A DNA stretch of 64,000 bases from Acetobacter sicerae (GTDB lineage: Bacteria > Pseudomonadota > Alphaproteobacteria > Acetobacterales > Acetobacteraceae), in the NCBI RefSeq assembly GCF_011516765.1, contig NZ_JAAABN010000007.1, positions 158,846 to 222,845 on the forward strand. The letters run 5' to 3'. Both the position numbers and the translations under genes were made by a program. Shown here piece by piece: positions 53,073-61,374 of this stretch (position 1 is its first letter; every line of letters starts with the position of its first letter). Under the pieces are notes generated by a model, which saw only the letters and a list, made by a program, of their open reading frames with translations, was not told the DNA's origin and did no database searches.

Positions 53073-54968
53073 TCAGTGCTGATTTCTTGCGGAAAACTCT
53101 GTGTTCAGCCGTGTAAATGTCACTGCCATGACCAGTGCTGCAATCCACCCCAGACCTGTCCAGCCAAAGAACAGGTTGACGGCAAAGACAGCGGGCTTCC
53201 GCACCGTGTCACGGACGCAGGCAATCACGAACGGCACGAAATACAGCGCGATCCCGGCAGCAGCAGCCAGCAGAGCTGTGATTCCTGAAAGTCCGAACAG
53301 CTGGAACGTGTTTTTCGTGGGCTGAGCAGAGTTGGACGCTGCAATCGCCGGAGGAGGCGGAGCTGTCTTTTGAGATGTTGCCTCAGCAGGTCGACTGGTT
53401 TCCTCGACAGGAGACGGGATGCCCAGCAGGACAGCCGCATCTGCGTCAGACAGGAAAGATGAAACCTCCGGACGGCCCGTGTCGCGCTGCCATGCTGCAA
53501 TGGCGGCTCGTGTGGATTCACCATACACGCCGTCAGCCGTTGAGCCTGCCGGAAGATAACCGAGCTTTATAAGGCGACGCTGCAGGGCGATATGCCGGGC
53601 AATCGGTCGTTTTGACTCTTCCAGAGCAGGTCCGGACAGTTTTTTACGATACTGTTCTGAAAGGTTGTCCATGCCTGTTGCGTAACAGCTTGTGGCGTTA
53701 GACGGCAGCGTCTGGTCTGCCTCACCCGGAACCGGAAGACCGCATTGCTGGTCAACAGTGTTTTCAGCCAGAATGATTTCCTGCTTCAACGCACGCCAGC
53801 CAGCGGGACCGACAAGCTGGCGCAGGGCGTAATAAACCTGATCGAACTGAAGTTCATGTTCTGCCGCCTGACTGTTTTCACACAGCATCATGGCTACGCC
53901 GTTTTTCTGGGGCGGGGTGCGGCAGGAGAAGTCCGGGCTGTAATGATCTGCCGCCCGGATCGCGGCTTCGGCTTCCGGTGCTGCGGTCAGAGCCTGCTCG
54001 GACGTGACATAATTTCCGGCAACCAGAAAGCCGGCGAGCGCCTGCGGGAAGGGAAGGGGAGCCTGTTCATCGGCGGTGCATTCCGCCTCCAGCCGTCCTC
54101 CGAGTGCGCAGCGGGAAAGGGAAAAACCGGCATCGATTTCGTGGTCATAGCGCGGCAGCATGTAGGACCAGCCTGCCTGAAACTGGCCCATGTTGGCTTT
54201 TGTCGCGACATAATAGGCAAGAAAACCGTTGGGTTCATTGCGGTTCTGCTGGACCCAGAACCCTTCGTTTTCTTTCAGGGTCTGTTCCAGATAGGGCCGG
54301 GACACGCTGTCCGTCGTGATGTCCACAAGACGGCCGTCGATGTAGCGATAAATGATCGCCGGTGTGTAAGACCCCGCGTGGGACGCAAAGGTGTAGAGAA
54401 AACTGCTATCGCTGATGACAGTTTCCTGAGCGCCATCCTTGTCGATATCGGCAAAAAACGGCCGATCTTCTCCGGAGAGTTCAGAGGTCCGTGTCGCACT
54501 CCACGTGCCGCTTTTCGTCATCCCGACAACTGATGTCAGGGCGCAGCAGTGAGCGCCGCCGGTATAAACCGAAACCACGGCCTGAGGGAGTGGCGAGGCA
54601 GCGTCCAGGTGGCGCAGATCAAGCTGAAGGTCCCGGACATCGCTGCCGTCCCGACTGTAGGGAGTCAGCAACGTGGTGAAGGCCGGTCGATCCGGATGGG
54701 TGCTGTCTTTCAGGGTGAGCACCGCCATGCGGCAGGCCCCTGACACCAGCGCATCATTCCCGCTCAGCAGCGTGGAAACGCTACAGTCAGGTTTTTCCAC
54801 AAGATCGACAGAAGCATTTAGTCCCGCGTTGTTCAGGCTGATATGCTCATGTTCATCGAGCGAGGCGTGAGCGAGCGGAGGCGAACTTTCCCGAGCATGC
54901 GCAGCAACGGTTTCAGCCGACAGACCGCACAGCATGGCCAAAAGACTTTTTGTAATCAGGCGCTTCAT
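53073..54968 (-). CDS. Large envelope protein: periplasmic region, peptidoglycan-binding domain and superinfection-immunity-like membrane domain
   Basis: 631 residues. A signal peptide (about 1-23, AAHA) is followed by about 420 residues of periplasmic sequence with no firm family (VCBS-like stretch FFADIDKDGAQETVI, paired cysteines, an LprI-like cysteine region near 400-440). Next is a short peptidoglycan-binding domain near 470-520 (LIKLGYLPAGSTADGVYGEST). The last 75 residues form two membrane helices (ALYFVPFVIACVRDT and GWTGLGWIAALVMAV), the pattern of the superinfection-immunity family first seen in phage T4 Imm-like proteins. The combination is unusual and suggests a wall-anchored inner-membrane protein facing the periplasm. 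Single gene. Confidence 0.6.
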   Translation of the reverse strand: MKRLITKSLLAMLCGLSAETVAAHARESSPPLAHASLDEHEHISLNNAGLNASVDLVEKPDCSVSTLLSGNDALVSGACRMAVLTLKDSTHPDRPAFTTLLTPYSRDGSDVRDLQLDLRHLDAASPLPQAVVSVYTGGAHCCALTSVVGMTKSGTWSATRTSELSGEDRPFFADIDKDGAQETVISDSSFLYTFASHAGSYTPAIIYRYIDGRLVDITTDSVSRPYLEQTLKENEGFWVQQNRNEPNGFLAYYVATKANMGQFQAGWSYMLPRYDHEIDAGFSLSRCALGGRLEAECTADEQAPLPFPQALAGFLVAGNYVTSEQALTAAPEAEAAIRAADHYSPDFSCRTPPQKNGVAMMLCENSQAAEHELQFDQVYYALRQLVGPAGWRALKQEIILAENTVDQQCGLPVPGEADQTLPSNATSCYATGMDNLSEQYRKKLSGPALEESKRPIARHIALQRRLIKLGYLPAGSTADGVYGESTRAAIAAWQRDTGRPEVSSFLSDADAAVLLGIPSPVEETSRPAEATSQKTAPPPPAIAASNSAQPTKNTFQLFGLSGITALLAAAAGIALYFVPFVIACVRDTVRKPAVFAVNLFFGWTGLGWIAALVMAVTFTRLNTEFSARNQH

Positions 54969-55340
54969 TGAAGCCTGTTCCCTTCAGTTTGCAGAGAGCT
55001 TAGGCGCAGACTTCAGTGATTTGAAGTCATCAATCCGTTGATTTGCCGGGGCCTCGACGGAATGAAAATATTGTCAGGAAATGCAGGATGAAGATCCCAC
55101 CCTCTGATCTGACGGGGCGTAGCCGCACTGCTTGGGCAACAGGCAGCCTTGTGCCAGAAAATGCTGCCGGTTTCTCAGAGCTGCATATTTTATGTCATCT
55201 CTATCGGTATGCGATGTCCTCCGTTCCGGCAGGATTGGGTACGGTAACGGCCTCTTCATCAAGGTGGCGTACTAAGCTGGTTGTCCACTTCATACGGCAC
55301 ATGCCATGTTCCGCCCCGCACAACGACTGTTTCACAGGTC
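54969..55340. other. Intergenic region between divergent genes
   Basis: About 370 bases that should hold promoters for the envelope protein (minus) and the capsule-like gene (plus). The plus frames here lack a ribosome-binding site and a recognisable product. No repeat or strong hairpin noted. Confidence 0.45.
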
Positions 55341-56597
55341 ATGAAAAACATCTTGTTTTATGTGGAGCCCGTGTGCTTCAGAAATGACCCAAAGCTGCTC
55401 AGTGTGTGGGTGAGTTGGGTCGCCCAGTTTGTCAGAATGGAAAACGCTGCGGGCGGTGGTCGGTTCAATTTCGCCATCGCGACCAGTCCGTGGCTCTGCG
55501 ACTTCTTTCGCGGGACCGGTCCGGAAACAGCGACATTGCAGATCGAGGTCAGCCCTTGGCGTGTCCTTGAGCCATTCGGTGGCGATCGGTTCCGGTATTT
55601 AAGAGATCTGTATGCTCCTGCATCCACCCCACCTGTTAATCAGGCTCTGGTCGATGTCTTTGCAGAAATCCGTGACAGCTTTAACCCGGACCTGATCCTG
55701 AACTATGCCCAGAACCGCTATATCGAAGCGGCATTTCACGACAAACGGCACGTGTTCAGTGAAATGGCGCCTCTGCCACGCATAACCGGTCAGTCCGCTT
55801 TCTTCTTCGATCCAAGTGGTCATCAGACCGCCAGTCTTCTTCGGAAAGGCGCTTCCCGCCTGCGAAACGTCGTTCTGCCGCAGGCCGACGCAGATGAGGT
55901 TCTCTCGCTGTGGCAGCATAATGTCCGCGATCGATGCATCGAAGCCGCCAGGACACGGGGACTGGACCGGTGGCTGGCCAGTGTCAGGGAAGAAGGACGT
56001 CCTGTCGCGCTTCTGGCCTTTCAGCCTCCCGACTGGCTCACTTATGAAGGCGCCTATGAGACCATCCCGCTGGATGCGCTCCTCATGCGGTGGCTTTCCG
56101 ATCTTCCCCCGGAATGGCTTGCCATACCGACCTATCATCCGCTTTGGCGGTTGCCCCCAGAAATGGAAGCAGCGATTGCCAGCGAATTCCCGAACTTCCG
56201 TCCTATCCCGAAAGATCTGAGTGATGGCGCGTCAGAACCACTTCTGCCTTTTGTAGAGGCGGTTCTCACTATTTCATCTTCTGTTGGAATGATGGGCCTG
56301 CTTGATGGCAAATGCGTCCTCACTTATGGGCGCTCCATGTTGGATGGTCTGTCGGCCCGTTCTCCGGACCAACTCTCCACCACTCCATCATTGACGCCCA
56401 TGCAGAGGGCCGCAGTGATGGCCTTTCTTTCCAATGGATACTGTCACGAAGTTCACGAGTGTCTCGACCGTCATGGTTACATGGGCGACCTGTGGAGCCA
56501 GATCATAAACAGTGCTGATCCGATAAGTGATCGTTTCGATTTCAGTCGATGGTCTCCCAGAGCATTCGAAAAACTACTCGGGTCTGTCGTCAGTTAG
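55341..56597 (+). CDS. Capsule-polysaccharide-synthesis-like protein (putative glycosyltransferase)
   Basis: 418 residues from ATG 55341. The frame is open further left to a TTG at 55281, but the protein-like sequence begins MKNILFYVEPVCFRNDP. The C-terminal half resembles capsule polysaccharide synthesis proteins (KpsC/KpsS type): YHPLWRLPPE, then ILTISSSVGMMGLLDGKCVLTYG, like the family pattern T-I-S-S-x-V-G-x-x-x-L-L-x-G-K-x-V. Such proteins are cytoplasmic GT-B transferases acting on lipid-linked glycans. No polysaccharide cluster surrounds it. The assignment rests on this motif only. Confidence 0.5.
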   Translation: MKNILFYVEPVCFRNDPKLLSVWVSWVAQFVRMENAAGGGRFNFAIATSPWLCDFFRGTGPETATLQIEVSPWRVLEPFGGDRFRYLRDLYAPASTPPVNQALVDVFAEIRDSFNPDLILNYAQNRYIEAAFHDKRHVFSEMAPLPRITGQSAFFFDPSGHQTASLLRKGASRLRNVVLPQADADEVLSLWQHNVRDRCIEAARTRGLDRWLASVREEGRPVALLAFQPPDWLTYEGAYETIPLDALLMRWLSDLPPEWLAIPTYHPLWRLPPEMEAAIASEFPNFRPIPKDLSDGASEPLLPFVEAVLTISSSVGMMGLLDGKCVLTYGRSMLDGLSARSPDQLSTTPSLTPMQRAAVMAFLSNGYCHEVHECLDRHGYMGDLWSQIINSADPISDRFDFSRWSPRAFEKLLGSVVS

Positions 56598-56889
56598 CAT
56601 CCGGGCCATCAAAGCTTGTCGCTGCGTTCGGCTCTTTAAACGAATCACGTAACGGTCTGACCATGGGAAGCCATGCCAATATCGATGTCAGTGGTAAGGG
56701 CGTAACCCGCCGCCTGACATCACGTCAGAAAGCAGTCGGCACGGAAGCGGCATTTCTATCGGGTTTGACTGACAGCAGATCCAAAATATGAAATCGTGAC
56801 ATATTATCAGCCAATCCATTGAATGTATTGAGCTGAATATCTCGGGGGTTGATGCTGCGGGAAGCTATCCTCCTGTGCAGGAGGAACTC

Positions 56890-57150
56890 ATGAAGCAGCA
56901 CAAAGTGATGATTGGAGATAAGATTCTCTATCAGGCGGCGCAGTTGTCCCATGCGGAGAATTTTGCCGCCGCAAGACGGGCTGAGGTGATCGACTGTCAT
57001 GTGGTGCCGGACACGACAAAGAAGGTCAGGGAAGTCAGGATCAATCCACTGACCGGCAAGCCCAGACGGAGGAGTGGAAACAATCCTCCTGCTCATGGCG
57101 TCAGCCGAAACCGTAATGTGCAGGATGCTCTGGGGAAGGCTGAGGACTGA
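56890..57150 (+). CDS. Small basic protein of unknown function
   Basis: 86 residues. CAGGAGG seven bases before the ATG at 56890 gives an excellent start. The N-terminal half looks folded (HKVMIGDKILYQAAQLSHAENFAAARRAEVIDCHVV); the C-terminal third is basic and low-complexity (LTGKPRRRSGNNPPAHG). No family recognised. It lies between the capsule-like gene and the integrase, near the left boundary of the accessory element, and could belong to either side. Confidence 0.6.
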   Translation: MKQHKVMIGDKILYQAAQLSHAENFAAARRAEVIDCHVVPDTTKKVREVRINPLTGKPRRRSGNNPPAHGVSRNRNVQDALGKAED

Positions 57151-57436
57151 AGCGCCTCTTCAAGCCGCGGGACAGCGCTCTGAATGTCAGTCCGCAACGG
57201 GGAGCAACATGCAGGGAAACCATTCCGGGGAACGGTTCAATTGTTTGATTTTATAGGGAGATAATAACAAGTGGTTCCCGAAGCAGGAAGGAAACCCGCA
57301 TCTCAGTAAGTCTCTGTGGGCATCAGGAATCGTTATAAAATACAGTAAGTTGCGATATACCTTATCTCTGTACTTCTCACGACGACTCTGCTAAACGCAT
57401 GTTTTAAGAGGGGCATTATGAGGGGCAGATAAGGTT

Positions 57437-58645
57437 ATGAGTCGGCTTGCACCAAACCGTTTAACAGCCAGACAGATTGCAGCCCATAAAGAGGGTGATC
57501 TGTGTGACGGCGGGAACCTCTGGCTGGTCGTTCGTGGCGCATCCCGGATCTGGACCTTCCGCTATAAAAGCCCCGTTACCGACAAACGCAGGGAGATGAG
57601 TCTCGGGTCTGGCTATGACATATCTCTAGCCGAGGCCCGTATGCTCGCATCGGACGCACGACGCCAGCTTAACCAGAAGGTTGACCCGCTGGAGCAGCGT
57701 CGGAGTGAAGACGCTGTCAGAAGGCGAGAGGCGGGCATCCCATTCCGTGATGTGGCTGAGCGATACATCTCCGACCAAGCGGCTGGCTGGCGTGTTCCAC
57801 TGCGTCCGAAGAACTGGCGTCGGTCATTGGAACTGCATGCCTATGACCTGATCGGTGATAAGCCGGTCGCCAAGATCGAGACTGACGACATCCTTTCCAT
57901 TCTTCGCCCGATCTGGGTGGAGAAGACGGAAACCGCGGACAAGCTTCGTGGCCGGATGGAGCGCATTCTCGACTATGCTCGCACCCATGGCTGGCGGGTA
58001 GGCGAGAACCCGGCGCGCTGGAAAGGCCACATTTCCGCGATTCTCCCCAAACCCTCGAATGTTTCCAAGGTGGAGCACCACAAGGCCATCGATCGCAAAG
58101 ACATTGGCCGCGTAATGGCTGCACTGACTGAATCTCAGGGCGTGGCAGCGAAGGCTGTACGCTTCACCTGCCTGACTGCGGCCCGCTCTGGCGAGGTCCG
58201 CAACGCCACATGGTCAGAGATCGACCTGAAAGCGCGTGTGTGGACGATTCCAGCGCACCGGATGAAGAAGATGGGGAAGGAACACCGCGTCCCGCTGTCA
58301 GAAGGCGCTGTGGCCATCCTGCAGGAAATCATGCCTCTACGCGATGAGCGTGCCGGCGATCTGGTGTTCCCCGGCCAGAAGCGGGGTAGGCCGCTATCAG
58401 ACGTAGCTCTGTCCAAGGCGCTGCACATTGCGGCCGGCACGAAGGACGTCACCGTGCATGGCCTGCGATCCACATTTCGTGACTGGGCTGCCGAAGAGAC
58501 AGACTACCCAAGCGAAGTGGCTGAGATGGCGCTGGCGCACGCCATCAGCAACAAGGTAGAGGCCGCTTATCGTCGTGGAGATCTGTTCGAGAAGCGGCGA
58601 GAGATGATGAAGGAGTGGTGGATAATGTGTTTAGAGACGTGTTGA
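57437..58645 (+). CDS. int: P4-type tyrosine integrase
   Basis: 402 residues. The N-terminal DUF4102-type DNA-binding domain (LTARQIAAHKEGDLCDGGNLWL, then SLAEARMLASDARR) is followed by an SAM-like core-binding domain and the catalytic domain. Catalytic residues R250 (AARSGEVR), H341 and R344 (HGLRSTF), H368 (LAHAISNK) and Y378 (AAYRRGD) are all intact. Such enzymes insert genomic islands, usually at tRNA genes. No tRNA is seen directly beside it; the closest tRNA trace is the Val fragment at 60048. It marks the left end of an accessory element. Confidence 0.95.
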   Translation: MSRLAPNRLTARQIAAHKEGDLCDGGNLWLVVRGASRIWTFRYKSPVTDKRREMSLGSGYDISLAEARMLASDARRQLNQKVDPLEQRRSEDAVRRREAGIPFRDVAERYISDQAAGWRVPLRPKNWRRSLELHAYDLIGDKPVAKIETDDILSILRPIWVEKTETADKLRGRMERILDYARTHGWRVGENPARWKGHISAILPKPSNVSKVEHHKAIDRKDIGRVMAALTESQGVAAKAVRFTCLTAARSGEVRNATWSEIDLKARVWTIPAHRMKKMGKEHRVPLSEGAVAILQEIMPLRDERAGDLVFPGQKRGRPLSDVALSKALHIAAGTKDVTVHGLRSTFRDWAAEETDYPSEVAEMALAHAISNKVEAAYRRGDLFEKRREMMKEWWIMCLETC

Positions 58646-58811
58646 GATTAAGAGCTTCAAACCATACGAAGAATTTATTGCGGCGATATTCTGGAAGAAA
58701 TTTTCACAAATTCTTTATTAAGATTTTTTTGGGATCACTTTAATTTTAACCTTGATATGCGCGTGGAACATGTCTCGTCCGGAGAAGCAAGGAAAATAGC
58801 AATTTACATCT

Positions 58812-58831
58812 ATGCACCTCGCGAGGTACAT
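58812..58831. promoter_or_regulatory. Candidate toxin-antitoxin operator
   Basis: ATGCACCTCGCGAGGTACAT: a perfect 12-bp palindrome ACCTCGCGAGGT, extended to 20 bases with one mismatched pair. It sits in AT-rich DNA about 50-70 bases before the toxin start and overlaps a possible -10 (TACATAAAAT). It fits autoregulation by the downstream HTH antitoxin. Confidence 0.5.
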
Positions 58832-58883
58832 AAAATTATCAATTGCGGGATAGGTGAGCAGATTGCATCACGCCTGTATGAAG

Positions 58884-59249
58884 ATGCCAAAGCGAATCGA
58901 AGCTGTTTTTTATCGCTCAGTTTCTGGGCGTGAGCCAGTCAAGGACTATTTGAGATCAATCGATCCCAGAGAAGACCGGCGGAAAATCAACGCTGATATT
59001 CGCACAGTAGAATACGGATGGCCGATTGGCATGCCAACCTGTCGTCCATTAAGTGGAGGTATATGCGAAGTACGCACAAACCTTACTAATAGAATATCTA
59101 GGGTGCTGTTTTATATAGACTCTAGAGAAAAGATGGTTTTGTTATCTGGGTTTATAAAAAAAACAGAAACCACCCCAGATACTGAAATTGAACTCGCTTT
59201 AAAGCGACAAAGTGCGCACGAAAAAGCGCTAAAAGGGGAAAAGTCATGA
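58884..59249 (+). CDS. HigB/Gp49-like type II toxin
   Basis: 121 residues of the RelE/HigB superfamily, phage Gp49-like branch (DUF891). The core is KRIEAVFYRSVSGREPVKDYL, INADIRTVEYGWPIGMPTCRPLSGGICEVRTNL, ISRVLFYIDSREKMVLLSGFIKKTETTP, typical of ribosome-dependent mRNA interferases of this branch. Translation may start at ATG 58884 or 58878. The toxin precedes the antitoxin, as in higBA operons, and overlaps its start by four bases. Probable role: stabilising the accessory element or a stress response. Confidence 0.85.
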   Translation: MPKRIEAVFYRSVSGREPVKDYLRSIDPREDRRKINADIRTVEYGWPIGMPTCRPLSGGICEVRTNLTNRISRVLFYIDSREKMVLLSGFIKKTETTPDTEIELALKRQSAHEKALKGEKS

Positions 59250-59566
59250 CGGAACGAGAAGTTGCATCTGTAGCAAATGAGAGCAGCTTTGAGGACTTCC
59301 TGATTGAGGATGGAAGCCTTGATGATGTCGATGCAATTGCTCTTAAAAGAGTTATTGCTTGGCAGTTGGCTGATAAAATGCGGGCCGATGGAATGACAAA
59401 AACCGCAATGGCACATAGTATGTCGACTAGTCGCACACAGGTTGACCGTTTACTAGATCCAGAAAATACAAAAGTTCAGCTTGATACTGTTCAGCGTGCC
59501 GCTAAGGCACTTAGCTTACGGATGTCACTGCGCTTTGATCCAATAGAAGAAGACGCTTGTCTATAA
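59246..59566 (+). CDS. HTH antitoxin (HigA-like)
   Basis: 106 residues. The central part is an XRE-type helix-turn-helix (WQLADKMRADGMTKTAMAHSMSTSRTQVDRLLD), preceded by an acidic segment (EDGSLDDVDAIAL). It should bind and neutralise the toxin and repress the shared operon through the palindrome at 58812. The ATG overlaps the toxin stop (ATGA). A strong terminator lies 26 bases after its stop. Confidence 0.87.
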   Translation: MTEREVASVANESSFEDFLIEDGSLDDVDAIALKRVIAWQLADKMRADGMTKTAMAHSMSTSRTQVDRLLDPENTKVQLDTVQRAAKALSLRMSLRFDPIEEDACL

Positions 59567-59592
59567 AAAGTTCTCGAACGAAAAATTAGCGG

Positions 59593-59615
59593 CCCCGCTT
59601 CGGCGGGGTTTTTTT
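59593..59615 (+). terminator. Rho-independent terminator of the toxin-antitoxin operon
   Basis: CCCCGC-TTCG-GCGGGG followed by TTTTTTT: a stable 6-bp GC stem with a UUCG tetraloop and T-run. Confidence 0.93.
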
Positions 59616-59656
59616 GTGTGCGCAAAATCCTCAACGCGCAAGCATCAGCTTCAGCT

Positions 59657-59720
59657 TCAGCGCTTCCTCAGCCTAACCCCAGCGCCCCCGCCACCTTTCT
59701 CCGCGATCCACCTCATCGCA
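59657..59720 (-). pseudogene. XRE-gene tail remnant, copy A
   Basis: On the minus strand this reads WIAEKGGGGAGVRLRKR then stop, closely matching the segment FISENDGGAGVRLRK of the intact XRE regulator at 60690-61226. No HTH part remains. One of three related copies in 1.4 kb. Confidence 0.55.
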
Positions 59721-59733
59721 GCCAAAGAAATAG

Positions 59734-59937
59734 CTAATCAAGTTCCGCGTTGGGCAGCATTCTTCCAACAAAATCGAACAGATCGCTAGGCAGATCAGTG
59801 TAGGTTATCCGCTTGTCTGATCCGCTGCCGTTGCGTTTCACATACCCAGGCAAACCCTGATCAGCTTGCCATTTGCACCAAGCGTCAACCACTTGTTCAA
59901 GATCTTTAGCCTGGTCGATCGAAACAGAAACCTTCAC
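59734..59937 (-). CDS. Small acidic protein of unknown function
   Basis: 67 residues from GTG 59937, with GGAGG 7 bases upstream. The sequence (KVSVSIDQAKDLEQVVDAWCKWQADQGL, then TDLPSDLFDFVGRMLPNAELD) is protein-like with a probable beta strand, helix and short C-terminal helix. No family recognised. Its start overlaps the stop of an XRE-tail remnant (GTGA), as if it had once been the second gene of an XRE operon. Confidence 0.5.
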   Translation of the reverse strand: MKVSVSIDQAKDLEQVVDAWCKWQADQGLPGYVKRNGSGSDKRITYTDLPSDLFDFVGRMLPNAELD

Positions 59938-60000
59938 GGCGCATCCTCCTTCCTCAGCCTCACACCGGCGCACCCCCATTCTCGGCGATGGACTCGACGC
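59934..60000 (-). pseudogene. XRE-gene tail remnant, copy B
   Basis: The minus strand reads GCAGVRLRKEDAP then stop in one frame, and VESIAENGGA in a neighbouring frame just upstream, together matching the tail of the intact XRE regulator after one frameshift. The stop overlaps the GTG of the small gene ending at 59734. Confidence 0.55.
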
Positions 60001-60047
60001 TCGCAACCTCGGCCCCTGCGTCCCGAACACAGTGCCTTCCTGTTCGC

Positions 60048-60083
60048 ACCTGTGACCCCCGCCGTGTGAAGGCGATGCTCTAC
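60048..60083 (-). repeat. 36-bp exact copy of internal tRNA-Val sequence
   Basis: Bases 60048-60083 are identical, in the same orientation, to 3419-3454 of tRNA-Val(CAC): part of the D-stem, the whole anticodon arm, variable loop and 5' T-stem. Acceptor ends are missing, so it is not a functional tRNA. Candidate attachment-site remnant or captured tRNA piece. Confidence 0.85.
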
Positions 60084-60183
60084 GGCATGGGAGAGCGATT
60101 TCACCCCTCGATAGATCTTTTGCGCACTGCGTAGAACTATGATCGAGCGCGTGCACACTGTGCACACGTCTCACACGTCGCCC

Positions 60184-60477
60184 TCAAGCACCGGCCTTCG
60201 GTTTACAAAACCGCTGCACTATCACTGTGCACGCTGTGACAAGGCGGCACCCCCCTATATCAGCCAGCAGGGCAGCCTCACTTGGATAGCAGCCTTCCAG
60301 ATCATATTCGTCGAATACCGACTCGCCGACGGCGTAGGGTGGCCCCTTGAACCAGGACGGATCCAACTGGGGTTCAAGCTGAATGGCTATGATGGTGCGG
60401 CGCCCCACGTCTGTGCAGCGCCATTCACCGGAAGCTGTCCAGAATGACGCGCCCTCACGGAACTCTTCGTGCTTCAT
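60184..60477 (-). CDS. Accessory-element protein of unknown function
   Basis: 97 residues from ATG 60477 (GGAAAA before it; an in-frame ATG at 60501 is possible). The chain has a compact look: EEFREGASFWTASGEWRCTDV, GRRTIIAIQLEPQLDPSWFKGPPYAVGE, VFDEYDLEGC. The tryptophan-rich, acidic sequence with an early beta-strand pattern resembles small conserved proteins on phages and plasmids of Proteobacteria, but I cannot name a family. It is on the same strand as the XRE regulator. Confidence 0.6.
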   Translation of the reverse strand: MKHEEFREGASFWTASGEWRCTDVGRRTIIAIQLEPQLDPSWFKGPPYAVGESVFDEYDLEGCYPSEAALLADIGGCRLVTACTVIVQRFCKPKAGA

Positions 60478-60624
60478 CAAATTTTCCGGGCGACCCGGCA
60501 TGCAGATGAGTGATGCGTTTTCAGTATCACGCCTTGCTGGAGGTTAATAGCGCCGCGTCGCAGGGCCACCCGCACCAACGGTGCAATGGTGTATGAAGGG
60601 CCGCCTTCAGATAGGTAGCCGCTT

Positions 60625-60672
60625 GGGTGGCAGATGGGTGGCAAGGTGGTAGTCGGATGGGTAGGTGATGGG
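60625..60672 (+). repeat. G-rich imperfect repeat
   Basis: Four GGG tracts (60625, 60636, 60659, 60670) in a run of imperfect GGGTGGCA / GGGTAGGTGA units, just beyond the stop of the minus-strand XRE gene. Could form a G-quadruplex on the plus strand. Confidence 0.4.
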
Positions 60673-60689
60673 TTCCCGTAAAAGAGCGC

Positions 60690-61226
60690 TTAGACTCTGA
60701 ACCCGATATCCTCTTTTTTAATTCCTATTGCCTCAAAATTTTTATCAACGAGCGAATTTACACGTTGTATATCATCGTTATCTTCCATATTTGCCGATAT
60801 CTCTTGAACAGGCAGACTTGATCCGCTTTTTGTGTGTATTTCTATTGTGTATATTCGTTTTGAAAAAGGTTTTTCCCCTTCATATTTAGCGCGAGTTTCA
60901 ATCCATTCGATTTCAGACGGATCAATGTAAATAGAAAAGAATTTCACGAGCATTTTACCCTCCAAATTTTCTAATATTCCCTGCGCTAAAACACCGCTTT
61001 TCCTCAGTCTAACCCCAGCACCACCATCGTTCTCGGAGATGAACTCGATGCCTGCGGATTCTAGGGCAGCACGGATGGCGGCTAGGGTGCGCGGATAAGG
61101 GGTGCGTGCTTCTCTTTCGAAATCAGCAATCGTCTTTTTTGTCACTTTTGATGCAGATTCAAGCTCTCCCTGTGACCAATTCATAAGGGCACGGGCGGCT
61201 CGGCATTGGGCAGACGATAATTTCAC
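60690..61226 (-). CDS. XRE-family repressor with C-terminal extension
   Basis: 178 residues. The N-terminal helix-turn-helix (residues 5-60: QCRAARALMNWSQGELESAS, TIADFEREARTPYPRTLAAI) is followed by GIEFISENDGGAGVRLRK. Short relatives usually stop here; this one continues for about 105 residues with an unrelated alpha/beta segment (MLVKFFSIYIDPSEIEWIE, then TIEIHTKSGSSLPVQEIS). The extension may bind an inducer or be a fused second gene. It is divergent from the small-gene chain starting at 61375, as a repressor facing the operon it controls. Confidence 0.82.
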   Translation of the reverse strand: MKLSSAQCRAARALMNWSQGELESASKVTKKTIADFEREARTPYPRTLAAIRAALESAGIEFISENDGGAGVRLRKSGVLAQGILENLEGKMLVKFFSIYIDPSEIEWIETRAKYEGEKPFSKRIYTIEIHTKSGSSLPVQEISANMEDNDDIQRVNSLVDKNFEAIGIKKEDIGFRV

Positions 61227-61374
61227 TACAAACCTTACATCAAAAATGTTGACTTCATTTTCATGGTTAGGTTACAGCAAAAGTGCGGTGTTTAACAAGC
61301 ACTGCATAACGGCCGAATTAGGAGCGTAGGACCTCCAAATCCGGCCTAACCACAACCGAACCGGAGTTTCGGCA

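Noticed and set aside
57151..57436. tRNA or attachment site directly upstream of the integrase
   Set aside because: No cloverleaf or direct repeat matching another place in the window could be found; the true insertion site stays unknown.
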